Assembly (NCBI GenBank): GCA_905203045.1
Contig: CAJKUH010000010.1
Span: 9,854 to 73,853 of the forward strand
Reading direction: 5' to 3'
DNA from: an uncultured Eggerthella sp.
Lineage (GTDB): Bacteria; Actinomycetota; Coriobacteriia; Coriobacteriales; Eggerthellaceae
DNA length: 64,000 nucleotides
Shown here: positions 9,482-18,472 of the stretch, piece after piece
Numbering within the stretch: the first letter of the stretch is position 1
How the letters are laid out: each line of letters begins with the position of its first letter
Made by a program: the position numbers and the translations under genes
The notes under the pieces: generated by a model
Database searches by the model: none
The model's input: only the letters and a program-made list of their open reading frames with translations
Told to the model about the DNA's origin: nothing

Positions 9482-9512
9482 CTCAATCCATTACGTTGCG
9501 CAATGGATTGAG
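9482..9512 (+). promoter_or_regulatory. Perfect inverted repeat in the leader of the hybrid kinase gene
   Basis: CTCAATCCATT pairs perfectly with AATGGATTGAG across a 9-nt spacer. The repeat ends 9 nt before the GGGAGGAG ribosome binding site. No T-run follows, so it is not a terminator. It could be an operator or a leader hairpin that affects translation. Confidence 0.5.
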
Positions 9513-9530
9513 CGGTGTCACGGGAGGAGC

Positions 9531-11645
9531 ATGATGGGTAGCAGCGCAATGGATGCCAACGAAGATGCTAAAAGCGCACTCGGTTTGTCAGTCGCCGAAG
9601 AAGAGTCGACCGAAACGGGGCTTGCCCAGCTTTTAGACCGGACTCGCACGCAGCTTCGCATCGTCAATGCCCTCACCCGTGGTTTCCTTAACGTGTTCTT
9701 GGCCGACCTCGATGCGGAAACCATCAGCATCTTGAAGCTCGAGGGCTACGTTACCACCGGCCTGAACAAGAACGAAATCGGCACTCGCTATTCGTACAAA
9801 GAGGTCCTCGAAACCTACTGCTCCGAGCGCGTGCACCCTGACGATAAAGAATGGTTTCTCAACGCAATCAGCCCCGAGACTGTTCGTAAAGCGCTGGAGG
9901 AAAGCGACGAGTACACGGGCCACTATCGCATCAAGGTTGATGGCGAAGTGCACTGCTTCCAGTTCAAGTTCACCGCGCTGGGAACCGAAGAGGGTCTAAG
10001 TTTGAGCCAGGTGGTTGCCGGCTTCCAAAACATCGACTCTATCATGGCCGAAGAAGCGCGGAACCGTCAGGTGCTCGCTGATGCCCTTGCCGCGGCAGAG
10101 CATTCCAACCGGGCCAAAACAACGTTCTTGAACAACATGTCGCATGACATCCGCACGCCCATGAACGCCATCATCGGCTTCACGTCCTTAGCGGCGGCGC
10201 ACATCGACAACCAAGAAGCCGTTTCGGGCTATCTGCAGAAAATCCAAACCTCATCGAACCATCTTCTTTCGCTTATCAACGATGTGTTGGACATGTCGCG
10301 CATCGAAAGCGGCAAGATGAAGATCGAGGAATCGGATGCCAACCTGGCGAACATCATGCACGACCTGAAAACGATCGTGCAGGCCGATGTGGCAGCGCGC
10401 CACCTCGATTTCTTCGTTGGCACGGTGGACACAACCAACGAAAACATCGTCTGCGACAAGCTCCGCTTGAACCAGGTGCTCCTGAACCTGCTTTCCAACG
10501 CGGTGAAGTTCACCGAGCCTGGCGGCTACGTCAGCATCTGCATCACGCAGAAAGGCAAGCCTTCCAACGGCTACGCCAACTACGAGTTCCGCGTGAAGGA
10601 CTCCGGCATCGGAATGGCGCCCGAATTCATAGAGCATGTGTTCGAAGCGTTCGAGCGCGAACGCAGCAGCACGGTAAGCGGCACGCAAGGCACGGGCCTT
10701 GGTATGGCCATTACCAAGAACATTGTGGATATGATGGGCGGCACCATTGAGGTGAACAGCGAGCTGGGCAAAGGAACCGAGTTCATTGTTAACCTAAGCT
10801 TCCGCGTCAGCGAAGAAGCTGTGGACAACGGCCCCATCCCTCAACTTCAGGGGCTGCGCGCCTTGGTGGTGGACGACAACCTGCAAACCTGCACCAGCGT
10901 TGCCAAGATGCTTCTGCGCATCGGCATGCGCGCCGACTGGACGCTTTCCGGCAAGGAAGCGGTATATCGTGCGGAATTCGCCCATAACGAAAACGATGAG
11001 TACTACGCATATATCGTCGATTGGCTCATGCCCGATATGAACGGCGTTGAGTGCGTGCGCCGCATTCGTTCCATCGTCGGCGATTCCAAGCCCATTATCG
11101 TTCTTACCGCCTACGACTGGTCGAACATTGAAGACGAGGCGCGCGATGCGGGCGTTACCGCATTCTGCTCAAAGCCGTTGTTCATGTCGGAGCTTCGCGG
11201 AATCCTTGAGCAACCGCTTACCCCGGAAGAGCATACCGCGGTACAGCCTGATATCCCCGATTTCACGGGAAAGCGCGTTTTGCTTGCCGAAGACAACGAG
11301 CTCAATCAGGAAATTGCCCTGGAGATATTAAAAGGAACAGGATTCGAAGTAGAAACCGCGGCAAACGGATCGGAAGCGGTTCAGCTTATGCAGGCAGCGC
11401 AGCCGCGCTACTACGACCTGGTGCTTATGGATATCCAGATGCCCGTGATGGATGGTTACGAAGCAACGCGCGCCATCAGGGAAATCGAGAAACTGCGCCA
11501 TACCCGAACCCCGATTCTTGCCATGACGGCGAACACCTTCGAAGAGGATAAGCGCCGCGCCTTCGAAGCAGGAATGGACGAACATATTTCCAAGCCCATC
11601 GAGATTCCCCACTTGCTGGAAACCTTCAAGGAACTCTTGGCGTAA
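9531..11645 (+). CDS. Hybrid sensor histidine kinase with two receiver domains
   Basis: A 704-residue soluble kinase without transmembrane segments. Residues 35-175 form a PAS-like sensor region. A HisKA domain follows with the phospho-acceptor histidine in MSHDIRTP near 204. The HATPase has an N box near 316 (NLLSNAVKF), then DSGIGM and GTGLGM. A first receiver domain (about 430-550) has its aspartate near 496 in VDWLMPD. A second receiver (about 575-700) has MDIQMPVMDG near 632. The output partner, perhaps an Hpt protein or regulator, is not nearby. Two adjacent ATGs (9531 and 9534) share one GGAGGAG, so the start is uncertain by one codon. An inverted repeat precedes the gene and a terminator follows. 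Confidence 0.93.
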   Translation: MMGSSAMDANEDAKSALGLSVAEEESTETGLAQLLDRTRTQLRIVNALTRGFLNVFLADLDAETISILKLEGYVTTGLNKNEIGTRYSYKEVLETYCSERVHPDDKEWFLNAISPETVRKALEESDEYTGHYRIKVDGEVHCFQFKFTALGTEEGLSLSQVVAGFQNIDSIMAEEARNRQVLADALAAAEHSNRAKTTFLNNMSHDIRTPMNAIIGFTSLAAAHIDNQEAVSGYLQKIQTSSNHLLSLINDVLDMSRIESGKMKIEESDANLANIMHDLKTIVQADVAARHLDFFVGTVDTTNENIVCDKLRLNQVLLNLLSNAVKFTEPGGYVSICITQKGKPSNGYANYEFRVKDSGIGMAPEFIEHVFEAFERERSSTVSGTQGTGLGMAITKNIVDMMGGTIEVNSELGKGTEFIVNLSFRVSEEAVDNGPIPQLQGLRALVVDDNLQTCTSVAKMLLRIGMRADWTLSGKEAVYRAEFAHNENDEYYAYIVDWLMPDMNGVECVRRIRSIVGDSKPIIVLTAYDWSNIEDEARDAGVTAFCSKPLFMSELRGILEQPLTPEEHTAVQPDIPDFTGKRVLLAEDNELNQEIALEILKGTGFEVETAANGSEAVQLMQAAQPRYYDLVLMDIQMPVMDGYEATRAIREIEKLRHTRTPILAMTANTFEEDKRRAFEAGMDEHISKPIEIPHLLETFKELLA

Positions 11646-11654
11646 AAGCAACAA

Positions 11655-11696
11655 GCGATGGGCCGCCCCGACACAAAAGGGGCGGCCCATCGCTTT
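11655..11696. terminator. Terminator between the convergent kinase and CBS genes
   Basis: A 15-bp stem GCGATGGGCCGCCCC / GGGGCGGCCCATCGC with a short A-rich loop is followed by TTTATTT. It sits just after the kinase stop and at the end of the CBS gene. Confidence 0.85.
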
Positions 11697-12201
11697 ATTT
11701 GAAGATGAGGCCGAATAGATACTTGGTGATTGCCGAACGGCGCACCACGCCAACAAGCTTGCCCTCATCGTCTACAACGGGGAGCTTCTTGAACTTTTTC
11801 TTTGCCAACAAGGCTGCCACACGGGCAATACTCTGATCGGGGCGCGCGCATACCACTTTGCGCGTTGCGAAGTCCATGACAGAACGATCTTTCAGTCCAT
11901 CGATGCGTTGCTCCAGGCTTTGGTCGTCAAAATACAGCATAGAGGCATCTCCACCGGTGAAGATGGTGTGAGCACGGTGTTGGGCGATGGCGCCCATGAT
12001 GTCGCCATCGCTGATGAAGCCGACCACATGGTTGTTGTCGTCTACCACCGGCAAGCTGCTTACACCATTTTCAGCCAGGATGCGTACCACTTCGGAAATC
12101 GTAGCATCGGCAGTGCACGTAAAAGGGTGCTCTATCATCACATGCGACACTGGAACGCCCTCGGCTTCAAGAGGAATGGGCTCAGACAAAATCTCGGACA
12201 T
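11695..12201 (-). CDS. Protein with two CBS domains
   Basis: A 168-residue protein made almost entirely of two CBS domains (about 20-75 and 105-160), a module that binds adenine nucleotides and regulates partner proteins. Each half ends in the usual LPVVDD pattern (SLPVVDDNN, KLPVVDDEG). I chose the ATG at 12201, which has AGGAGG 11 nt upstream and lies 5 nt after the MFS stop; longer readings run into the MFS gene. It is probably co-transcribed with the transporter. No catalytic domain is present, so its partner is unknown. Confidence 0.88.
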   Translation of the reverse strand: MSEILSEPIPLEAEGVPVSHVMIEHPFTCTADATISEVVRILAENGVSSLPVVDDNNHVVGFISDGDIMGAIAQHRAHTIFTGGDASMLYFDDQSLEQRIDGLKDRSVMDFATRKVVCARPDQSIARVAALLAKKKFKKLPVVDDEGKLVGVVRRSAITKYLFGLIFK

Positions 12202-12206
12202 GACCG

Positions 12207-13649
12207 TTAGGCCTCCTTCTGGTTGGCAGCGCGCTTCTTCGAAGGACGCACGCTGAAAATGCAGTAGATCAAGGACACCAGGCCGATGGCGGCGCACACT
12301 TTGTAGGCAACCCCAGCCCCTACCGCGGTTGCCGCCTGAATGTCCATGCTCACGCCCGCAGACGCAGTGACGCTCGTCATCACAGTGACGATAAGCGCCG
12401 TGCACAAGCCACCGGCGACCTGACGGCCGGTATTAGCGATGGCGTTGCCGTGCGCGATCATGTTGTTCTCAAGCGCATTGACGCCCCACGTGTTAACCGG
12501 CATGTTGGCCAAGGCCTGTCCTGCCGCCTGCAGCATGCAGAACAGTGCCACCACCAGGATCGGCGTACTAACCGTGGAAAGCGAAAGCAAGAACAGGGCG
12601 CCCGTCATAAGGGCAAGGCCGAAGATGGAAATGGCACGCGGCCCGAACTTGTCGAACACCACACCGGAAATCGGGCTGATGATGATGCCCACCGCTGCCG
12701 CAGGAAGCATCGCCATGCCCGTTTCGAATGCCGACGCACCCAGCGCCGTTTGCAGAAGCAACGGCAACAAGGTGTTGGTAACAAGGCATGCGGCATTGAT
12801 AAGCGTAACGATGATGGCCGCCACGCGGAACTCACGCGTCTTCAAAGCACCTAGCTGCAGAAGAGGCTCTTCGATCCTGTTCTGGCGTACCACGAACAGC
12901 ACCAGGCACACCACACCGGCCGCAATCGGACCAAGGACCATGGCACTTCCCCATCCGAACGTCGAAGCGCTCGAGAAGCCGTACAGCAAGCCGCCGAACG
13001 CGATGGTCGAAAGAACAACCGAGGCAAAATCAAGCTTCGGGTTCTTCAATTCGCCCACGTTCTTCAGCATGAACACGCCCAGAACAAGAACAACCAGCGC
13101 AAGCGGGACGATAGACCCGATCATCGTGCGCCACCCGTAGGCATCGATAACGACACCGCCCACAACAGGGCCAACTGCCGGTCCGGCAGACATGACGATA
13201 CCCGCCATGCCCATTGCGGTTCCGCGCTTTTCCACGGGGAACACCAGCATCGGAACAACGGCAACCAAGGGCATCAGAACACCAGAGCCCGCCGCCTGAA
13301 GGACACGGCCGATGATGAGGAACAGGAAATCGGGTGCCACCGCACACAGCAAGGTGCCCAGCGCAAATACCGCCGTTGCACCGAAGAACAAGGCACGCGT
13401 CGTGAACTTGTCGATAAGGTAGGCGGAAACAGGAACCATGATGCCGCTTACCAACGGATAAATCGACATGATCCACTGAGCCGTTGCCGCATCGATATTG
13501 AAATCCGCCATGATGACAGGCAGCGCAGGAGACATAACCGTTTGGTTCAGCAGGGCAAGAAACGCGCCCAGCACCACAACGGCAACAATACGAATCTGAA
13601 CGCCGGTGATACGCCCATCGGCAGGCAGCGAAATAGAATTATCAGCCAT
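12207..13649 (-). CDS. MFS transporter, DHA2 (14-helix drug:H+ antiporter) family
   Basis: A 480-residue inner-membrane protein with 14 hydrophobic helices, typical of EmrB/QacA-type exporters. The first helix has LNQTVMSPALPVI, the usual family pattern near the N-terminus, and GSGVLMPLVAVVP is in the motif C region. There is no MFP adaptor gene (EmrA-like) beside it, as expected for a Gram-positive-type envelope. It precedes the CBS gene by 5 nt. The substrate is unknown. Confidence 0.9.
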   Translation of the reverse strand: MADNSISLPADGRITGVQIRIVAVVVLGAFLALLNQTVMSPALPVIMADFNIDAATAQWIMSIYPLVSGIMVPVSAYLIDKFTTRALFFGATAVFALGTLLCAVAPDFLFLIIGRVLQAAGSGVLMPLVAVVPMLVFPVEKRGTAMGMAGIVMSAGPAVGPVVGGVVIDAYGWRTMIGSIVPLALVVLVLGVFMLKNVGELKNPKLDFASVVLSTIAFGGLLYGFSSASTFGWGSAMVLGPIAAGVVCLVLFVVRQNRIEEPLLQLGALKTREFRVAAIIVTLINAACLVTNTLLPLLLQTALGASAFETGMAMLPAAAVGIIISPISGVVFDKFGPRAISIFGLALMTGALFLLSLSTVSTPILVVALFCMLQAAGQALANMPVNTWGVNALENNMIAHGNAIANTGRQVAGGLCTALIVTVMTSVTASAGVSMDIQAATAVGAGVAYKVCAAIGLVSLIYCIFSVRPSKKRAANQKEA

Positions 13650-13997
13650 GATCTTCCTTCGTAACTATAAGGTTGAGCTCCCCATTGCGGGAAAGCACTG
13701 TTCAGCTTGCGCAGAAGCTATCAGTTACGACAGGAAGAAAGCGGTTGGTCAAGACAAACCTGGGCAACCACAGCAGAGGCCCCAAATGCCAGGGTCCTGC
13801 GAATGACGATGTATGCCTTGCTCAGATCTTTCATAGCGGGAAGGTACCTTACCAGCCATAAAAGACGTTTTCAAGGGACGTCACGCAAACGTAAGAAGAA
13901 TGCCCAAATACCAGAAACCGTGCCGGTGCCACGAACCTGCTATCATTCAATGTCAGACCGAGATCAGGCCCAGCAAAAGGGCAGAAAGGCCTCAATC
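13650..13997. promoter_or_regulatory. Divergent intergenic region between the MFS and DUF1292 genes
   Basis: 348 nt without a convincing gene. It must hold the promoters of both flanking genes. CGTAACT (about 13658) and AGTTACG (about 13724) form an inverted repeat on the MFS side. A TGCTATCAT sequence about 50 nt before the DUF1292 ATG resembles an extended -10. An AAAGG ribosome binding site precedes 13998. Confidence 0.35.
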
Positions 13998-14312
13998 ATG
14001 AACGAGCAAGAAACCAATAAGACCAAGTTCCAGCAGAACGTCCACTTCAACGCCATCACCCCCGAAGGCATGCTGGTGGAATGCGAGACCCTTTTCACAT
14101 TTGCCAGCGAGGAAACCGGCAAATCGTACATCGTGTACACCGACAACAGCACCGATGAAGAAGGCAACATCACGGTATACGCCTCTATCTACGACCCGAA
14201 TGCCGTCGAATTCAACGAGGCAAGCGGTATGGCAGCCCTATCCCTTGTTCCCATTCAGACGGAAAAGGAATGGGAACTTGTCGAAAAGCTGCTGCAGGAA
14301 GCATCTGAATAG
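13998..14312 (+). CDS. DUF1292 domain-containing protein
   Basis: A 104-residue acidic protein of the DUF1292 (YrzB-like) family, common and uncharacterized in Gram-positive bacteria. The middle has the pattern SYIVYTDNSTDEEGN, followed by a beta-rich part and an acidic C-terminal helix. An AAAGG 8 nt before the ATG at 13998 fixes the start; the frame is open upstream but has no better site. It lies just before the tRNA-Leu pair. Confidence 0.85.
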   Translation: MNEQETNKTKFQQNVHFNAITPEGMLVECETLFTFASEETGKSYIVYTDNSTDEEGNITVYASIYDPNAVEFNEASGMAALSLVPIQTEKEWELVEKLLQEASE

Positions 14313-14405
14313 GCAAAACAGGAATTTCTTCAAATTACCCCTTGCGTACAAAACAGGTTTTGGTAATATATCTATCGCTGCATTGCGAAAGCAACCTATA
14401 ACCAC

Positions 14406-14495
14406 GTCGGAGTGGTGGAACGGCAGACACGCTAGCTTGAGGTGCTAGTGCCCACTTTACCGGGCGTGCGGGTTCAAATCCCGCCTCCGACACCA
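14406..14495 (+). tRNA. tRNA-Leu (anticodon GAG), copy 1
   Basis: A 90-nt class II tRNA with encoded CCA. The acceptor GTCGGAG pairs with CTCCGAC. The anticodon arm CTAGC-TTGAGGT-GCTAG gives anticodon GAG. A long variable arm and a GGTTCAAATCC T-arm are present. Confidence 0.95.
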
Positions 14496-14526
14496 TTATT
14501 TAACTTGCTTTTGCCTACATAACCAC

Positions 14527-14616
14527 GTCGGAGTGGTGGAACGGCAGACACGCTAGCTTGAGGTGCTAGTGCCCACTTTACCGGGCGTGCGGGTTCAAAT
14601 CCCGCCTCCGACACCA
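14527..14616 (+). tRNA. tRNA-Leu (anticodon GAG), copy 2
   Basis: Identical to copy 1 over all 90 nt and over the 8 nt before it (ATAACCAC), at a spacing of 121 nt. This is a recent tandem duplication. Confidence 0.95.
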
Positions 14617-14623
14617 GCTTTTT

Positions 14624-14648
14624 TAAACGCCTTATGGGCGTTTTTTTG
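14624..14648 (+). terminator. Terminator of the tRNA-Leu pair
   Basis: AAACGCC / GGGCGTTT stem with a TTAT loop, followed by seven T residues. Confidence 0.85.
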
Positions 14649-14871
14649 TTCTCCCCTTCCATTTTCCAGCACCACACTTCATACAAAACCATGATGCTTG
14701 TTCATCAGCGAACAAGGGGCGATTCTCAGCTGAGCCAATTTCCTTAAACAGGCGATGTAGAGCATGAACCCGCTATTGTATCTGAGGTGCCGGACGCGCA
14801 CCCATAAAGCTCTATGCTCGGCGGCCTTCAAGACCCATAGAGCCCACCGCAAGCATCGCCAATTCAAACAA

Positions 14872-14900
14872 TAAAAAAAGCGGCGCATTTCTGCGCCGCT
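14872..14900 (-). terminator. Terminator of the gap-pgk-tpiA-secG cluster
   Basis: On the minus strand GCGGCGCA / TGCGCCGC with a GAAA loop is followed by seven T residues, 15 nt after the secG stop. Confidence 0.88.
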
Positions 14901-14914
14901 CGAAAACGTCTGTT

Positions 14915-15169
14915 TTACTTGGAGATGGTGCCCTGAGGATACACAATCATCAGAACGATCAAGGAGATCAGGAAAATCGCTGCCAAGATGATGGTAATGC
15001 GATTAAGGTTCTTCTCCATGATGCTCGAACCGCTCTGGTTGTTGTAGATGGAGCTGGCAATCATGTCGGAAACGCCTGTGCCCTTGCCGGAATGAAGCAG
15101 AACAAAGATGATAAGCCCAATACCGGAAGCAACCAGCAGGACAGAAAAGATAATCGCAACGATAGACAA
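14915..15169 (-). CDS. secG: Preprotein translocase subunit SecG
   Basis: An 84-residue membrane protein of the SecYEG channel, with two hydrophobic helices (about 4-24 and 58-78) joined by a cytoplasmic loop containing HSGKGTGVSD, the typical SecG loop. The start is a TTG at 15169 with AGGAT upstream. It is the last gene of the glycolytic cluster, a position seen in many Gram-positive bacteria, and is followed by a strong terminator. Confidence 0.93.
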   Translation of the reverse strand: MSIVAIIFSVLLVASGIGLIIFVLLHSGKGTGVSDMIASSIYNNQSGSSIMEKNLNRITIILAAIFLISLIVLMIVYPQGTISK

Positions 15170-15251
15170 CGTAACATCCTTACCTAAATAGTCTCACGAA
15201 ACATTAATTATAAGAATCTGCGTAACACTTGACAAGTGAAAATCTGCAGTT

Positions 15252-16025
15252 CTACTTTGCATCGTGGGCAGCTTCAATGAGCTGACGGAACGAATCAGCC
15301 TTAAGCGAAGCACCGCCGATCAAACCGCCGTCAATATCAGGCTGGGCAAGCAGATCGACCACATTGCCGACGTTCATAGAGCCGCCGTACAAAACGCGTG
15401 TCGCATCGGCAACTTCCTGACCGAACTCGGAGGCCAGCGTGGCACGAATAGCGCTGCATACCTCTTCTGCCTGTTCAGGCGTAGCGGTACGACCCGTGCC
15501 GATAGCCCAAATGGGCTCGTAGGCAACAACGACGTTCTTCATATCCAAGGCGTCGAGGCCGGCGAGGCCCGCACGTACCTGTGCCGTGATGAACTCAACG
15601 TAGTCGCCCGAATCACGCATAGCCAGCGATTCGCCCACGCACACGATGGGGGCAATACCCGCGGCAACAAGCGCCTTGACCTTGAGGTTGACCGTCGTGT
15701 CGGTTTCGTTGAACATCTCGCGACGCTCGGAGTGGCCAACGATGCAGTACTCGCAGCCGGCGTCCTTAATCATGGGGATGGAAATCTCGCCAGTAAAGGC
15801 GCCCGATTCCTCCCAGTGCACGTTCTGCGCACCCAGGGAAATCTTCGTTTTGTCGAAGTCGAGCACCGTGTAAGCCGACTTGATGTCGATTGCGGGCGGG
15901 CAGATAACGATATCGACGTCATCCCATTTGCGGTTGTACTGGTTAGCAAGCTGCTGGGTAAGCACAACGGTTTCCGGGATGGTTTTGTTCATCTTCCAGT
16001 TACCTGCCATAAGATAGGTGCGCAT
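15252..16025 (-). CDS. tpiA: Triose-phosphate isomerase
   Basis: A 257-residue TIM-barrel enzyme interconverting dihydroxyacetone phosphate and glyceraldehyde 3-phosphate. The substrate lysine is in GNWKMNK, the catalytic histidine in CIVGHSERR, and the catalytic glutamate in VAYEPIWAIGTG. YGGSMN and GLIGGASL are the phosphate-binding loops. AGGAGG precedes the ATG, and the gene starts 11 nt after the pgk stop. Confidence 0.97.
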   Translation of the reverse strand: MRTYLMAGNWKMNKTIPETVVLTQQLANQYNRKWDDVDIVICPPAIDIKSAYTVLDFDKTKISLGAQNVHWEESGAFTGEISIPMIKDAGCEYCIVGHSERREMFNETDTTVNLKVKALVAAGIAPIVCVGESLAMRDSGDYVEFITAQVRAGLAGLDALDMKNVVVAYEPIWAIGTGRTATPEQAEEVCSAIRATLASEFGQEVADATRVLYGGSMNVGNVVDLLAQPDIDGGLIGGASLKADSFRQLIEAAHDAK

Positions 16026-16036
16026 GAAGAGCCTCC

Positions 16037-17221
16037 TTATTTAAGTGCCTCAACGCCGGGAAGGGCTTCGCCCTGAACCAGTTCCATCGAAGCACCGCCG
16101 CCCGTCGAGATAAAGGTCATCTGGTCGGCAAGATCGAATTTGTTCACAGCGGCAACGCTGTCGCCACCACCAATGATAGTACCAGCTTCCTTGTTTGCAG
16201 CCACGGCAAGGGCAACTCCCTTGGTTCCTGCTTCAAAAGAAGACATTTCGAACACACCCATGGGGCCGTTCCAGAACACCGTCTTGGCTTTTGCGATTGC
16301 CTCTGCGTATGCCTTGGTGGTGTCAGGACCGATATCAAGACCCATCATGTCGGACGGAATGGCATCTACGCCGCAGGTGACCGTCTTGGCATCGTTGGCG
16401 AAGGCATCGGCGCATACCACGTCGGTGGGAAGAAGGATGCTCACGCCCTTGGCCTTTGCCTTTTCCAGCATCTGACCGGCGCGCTCTACCCAATCCTGTT
16501 CCATGAGCGAGGTGCCTACGGTATAGCCCTGGGCAACCAGGAAGGTGAAGCACATGCCACCGCCGATGATGAGCGTGTCGCACTTGTCGATGAGAGCGTC
16601 GATGACAGCCACCTTGTCGGAAACCTTCGAGCCGCCCAGGATGGCAACGAAAGGATGGTTGGGCTTGTCGAGCATCGACGTCAGGGTGGTAACTTCCTTG
16701 GTCATAAGAGCGCCCGCATAGACAGGAAGGTACCTTGCCACGCCAGCCGTGGAGGCATGCGCGCGATGTGCTGCGCCGAAGGCGTCGTTCACGTAGATGT
16801 CGCCCAAGCTTGCCAGTTCCTTGGCGAACTCAGGGTCGTTCTTCTTCTCGCGCTTGTCGAAGCGGAGGTTCTCAAGCAGGCACACATCGCCATCGTTCAG
16901 CGCGGCAACCGTGGCCTTGGCAGACTCGCCGATAGTGTCGGTGGCGAAGGCAACCGGCTTGCCCAGCACCTTGGAAAGATGTTCGGCAACGGGCTTCAAA
17001 GAGAACTCGGCCTGATAGCCCGTGCCCTCGGGGCGGCCCAAGTGGCTGCACAGCACAACCTTGGCACCGCGCTGGATGAGGTTTTCGATAGTGGGCAGAG
17101 CAGCCTTGATGCGGGTATCGTCGGTTACCGTGGTGCCATCCAGGGGCACGTTGAAATCAACACGGCACAGAACGCGCTTGCCGGCAACGTCTGCATCGGT
17201 GTAGGTTTTTACCTTGCTCAT
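16037..17221 (-). CDS. pgk: Phosphoglycerate kinase
   Basis: A 394-residue two-lobed kinase converting 1,3-bisphosphoglycerate and ADP to 3-phosphoglycerate and ATP. The N-terminal signature VLCRVDFNVPLDG and the SHLGRPEG loop are present, and the C-lobe has FWNGPMGVFE and GGGDSVAAV. Full family length. It is followed after 11 nt by tpiA and preceded by a hairpin that may partly terminate transcription from gap. Confidence 0.97.
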   Translation of the reverse strand: MSKVKTYTDADVAGKRVLCRVDFNVPLDGTTVTDDTRIKAALPTIENLIQRGAKVVLCSHLGRPEGTGYQAEFSLKPVAEHLSKVLGKPVAFATDTIGESAKATVAALNDGDVCLLENLRFDKREKKNDPEFAKELASLGDIYVNDAFGAAHRAHASTAGVARYLPVYAGALMTKEVTTLTSMLDKPNHPFVAILGGSKVSDKVAVIDALIDKCDTLIIGGGMCFTFLVAQGYTVGTSLMEQDWVERAGQMLEKAKAKGVSILLPTDVVCADAFANDAKTVTCGVDAIPSDMMGLDIGPDTTKAYAEAIAKAKTVFWNGPMGVFEMSSFEAGTKGVALAVAANKEAGTIIGGGDSVAAVNKFDLADQMTFISTGGGASMELVQGEALPGVEALK

Positions 17222-17242
17222 AGTCAGCCTTTCGATTCACAC

Positions 17243-17276
17243 TAAAAAGAGAGCCTTCCTTTCAGAAAGCTCTCTT
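17243..17276 (-). terminator. Terminator or attenuating hairpin between gap and pgk
   Basis: On the minus strand AGAGAGC / GCTCTCT with a 14-nt loop is followed by T5. It lies between the gap stop and the pgk start, so it may set gap mRNA apart from the downstream genes. Confidence 0.6.
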
Positions 17277-17303
17277 TCGTTTTCACTACGCAAATGCAGA
17301 AGC

Positions 17304-18311
17304 TTATGCCTGCATCATGATCTTTGCCAGGTCTTTAACGCGGTTGGAGTAACCCCACTCGTTGTCGTACCAGGAAACGCACTTGACCAGGTTGCCCTTG
17401 CCGCCCAGAACCATGGTGAGCTTGGAGTCGAACAGGGAGGAATGATCGTCGCCGACGATGTCGGAAGAAACGATCGGGTCTTCGATGTAGGCAAGGATGC
17501 CCTTCAAGGGGCCTTCGGCAGCAGCCTTCATGGCAGTGTTTACCTCTTCAATGGTTACCTCGCGCTCGAGTTCAACCGTAAGGTCAACCATAGAGCCATC
17601 GGGAGTGGGAACGCGGGTTGCGAAGCCGTCGAGCTTGCCCTTGAGCTCAGGAAGAACCAGGGAAACCGCACGAGCTGCACCGGTGGTGGTGGGGATCATG
17701 GAAAGGTTTGCCGCACGGGCACGACGAAGATCCTTATGAGCCTGGTCGAGGATCTTCTGGTCGTTCGTGTAAGAGTGGATGGTGTTCATGAAGCCACGCT
17801 TGATGCCGAAGGTGTCCATAAGAACCTTGGCGAACGGAGCAAGGCAGTTCGTGGTGCACGAAGCGTTCGAAACGATGTTGTGCTTTTCGGGGTCGTACTT
17901 GTCGTCGTTGACGCCCACAACGATGGTGATGTCCTCGTTCTTGGCGGGTGCCGTGATGAGAACCTTCTTTGCGCCCGCTTCGATGTGCTTGCGAGCCTGG
18001 TTTGCGTCGGTGAAGAAACCGGTGGACTCAACAACCAGCTCTACGCCCATTTCCCCCCAAGGAATGTTGAGCGGGTCGCGGTCGCCGAACACGCGAACCG
18101 AATGACCGTCAACGATGATGTTGTCCCCATCGACCTTTACCTCATCGTACACGCGACCGTGAATGGAGTCGTACTTGAGCAAATGAGCATTTGCCTCGGT
18201 GCTGCCGGGATCGTTGATAGCAACGATATCGAAGGCAGGATCCTTCTCCATCGCGCGGAAAACAAGTCGGCCGATACGACCGAAGCCGTTGATACCAACC
18301 TTGGTTGCCAT
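17304..18311 (-). CDS. gap: Glyceraldehyde-3-phosphate dehydrogenase, type I
   Basis: A 335-residue NAD-dependent glycolytic dehydrogenase. GINGFGRIGRL is the NAD-binding start, SNASCTTNCLAP holds the catalytic cysteine, and SWYDNEWGYSNR is the conserved C-terminal motif. GGGGAG lies 5 nt before the ATG. It is the first gene of gap-pgk-tpiA-secG and has its own upstream region at 18312-18389. Confidence 0.97.
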   Translation of the reverse strand: MATKVGINGFGRIGRLVFRAMEKDPAFDIVAINDPGSTEANAHLLKYDSIHGRVYDEVKVDGDNIIVDGHSVRVFGDRDPLNIPWGEMGVELVVESTGFFTDANQARKHIEAGAKKVLITAPAKNEDITIVVGVNDDKYDPEKHNIVSNASCTTNCLAPFAKVLMDTFGIKRGFMNTIHSYTNDQKILDQAHKDLRRARAANLSMIPTTTGAARAVSLVLPELKGKLDGFATRVPTPDGSMVDLTVELEREVTIEEVNTAMKAAAEGPLKGILAYIEDPIVSSDIVGDDHSSLFDSKLTMVLGGKGNLVKCVSWYDNEWGYSNRVKDLAKIMMQA

Positions 18312-18389
18312 GAGGCTCCCCTTTCATGCCTGAATTAAAACAACGCACCATGTTCAGAACACGTGCTGTTTTATTGTACCTGAAAAGCC

Positions 18390-18413
18390 AATCCCCGCAC
18401 TTTAGCGGGGATT
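18390..18413 (-). terminator. Hairpin after whiA
   Basis: A perfect 9-bp stem AATCCCCGC / GCGGGGATT lies 60 nt after the whiA stop. The T-run that follows on the minus strand is weak, so this is a probable rather than certain terminator. Confidence 0.55.
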
Positions 18414-18472
18414 ACTGGCTGCAAGTGAGGGGTTTGCGGCAGCGAACGGCGCAACATGCGCGGTATGCGGCA

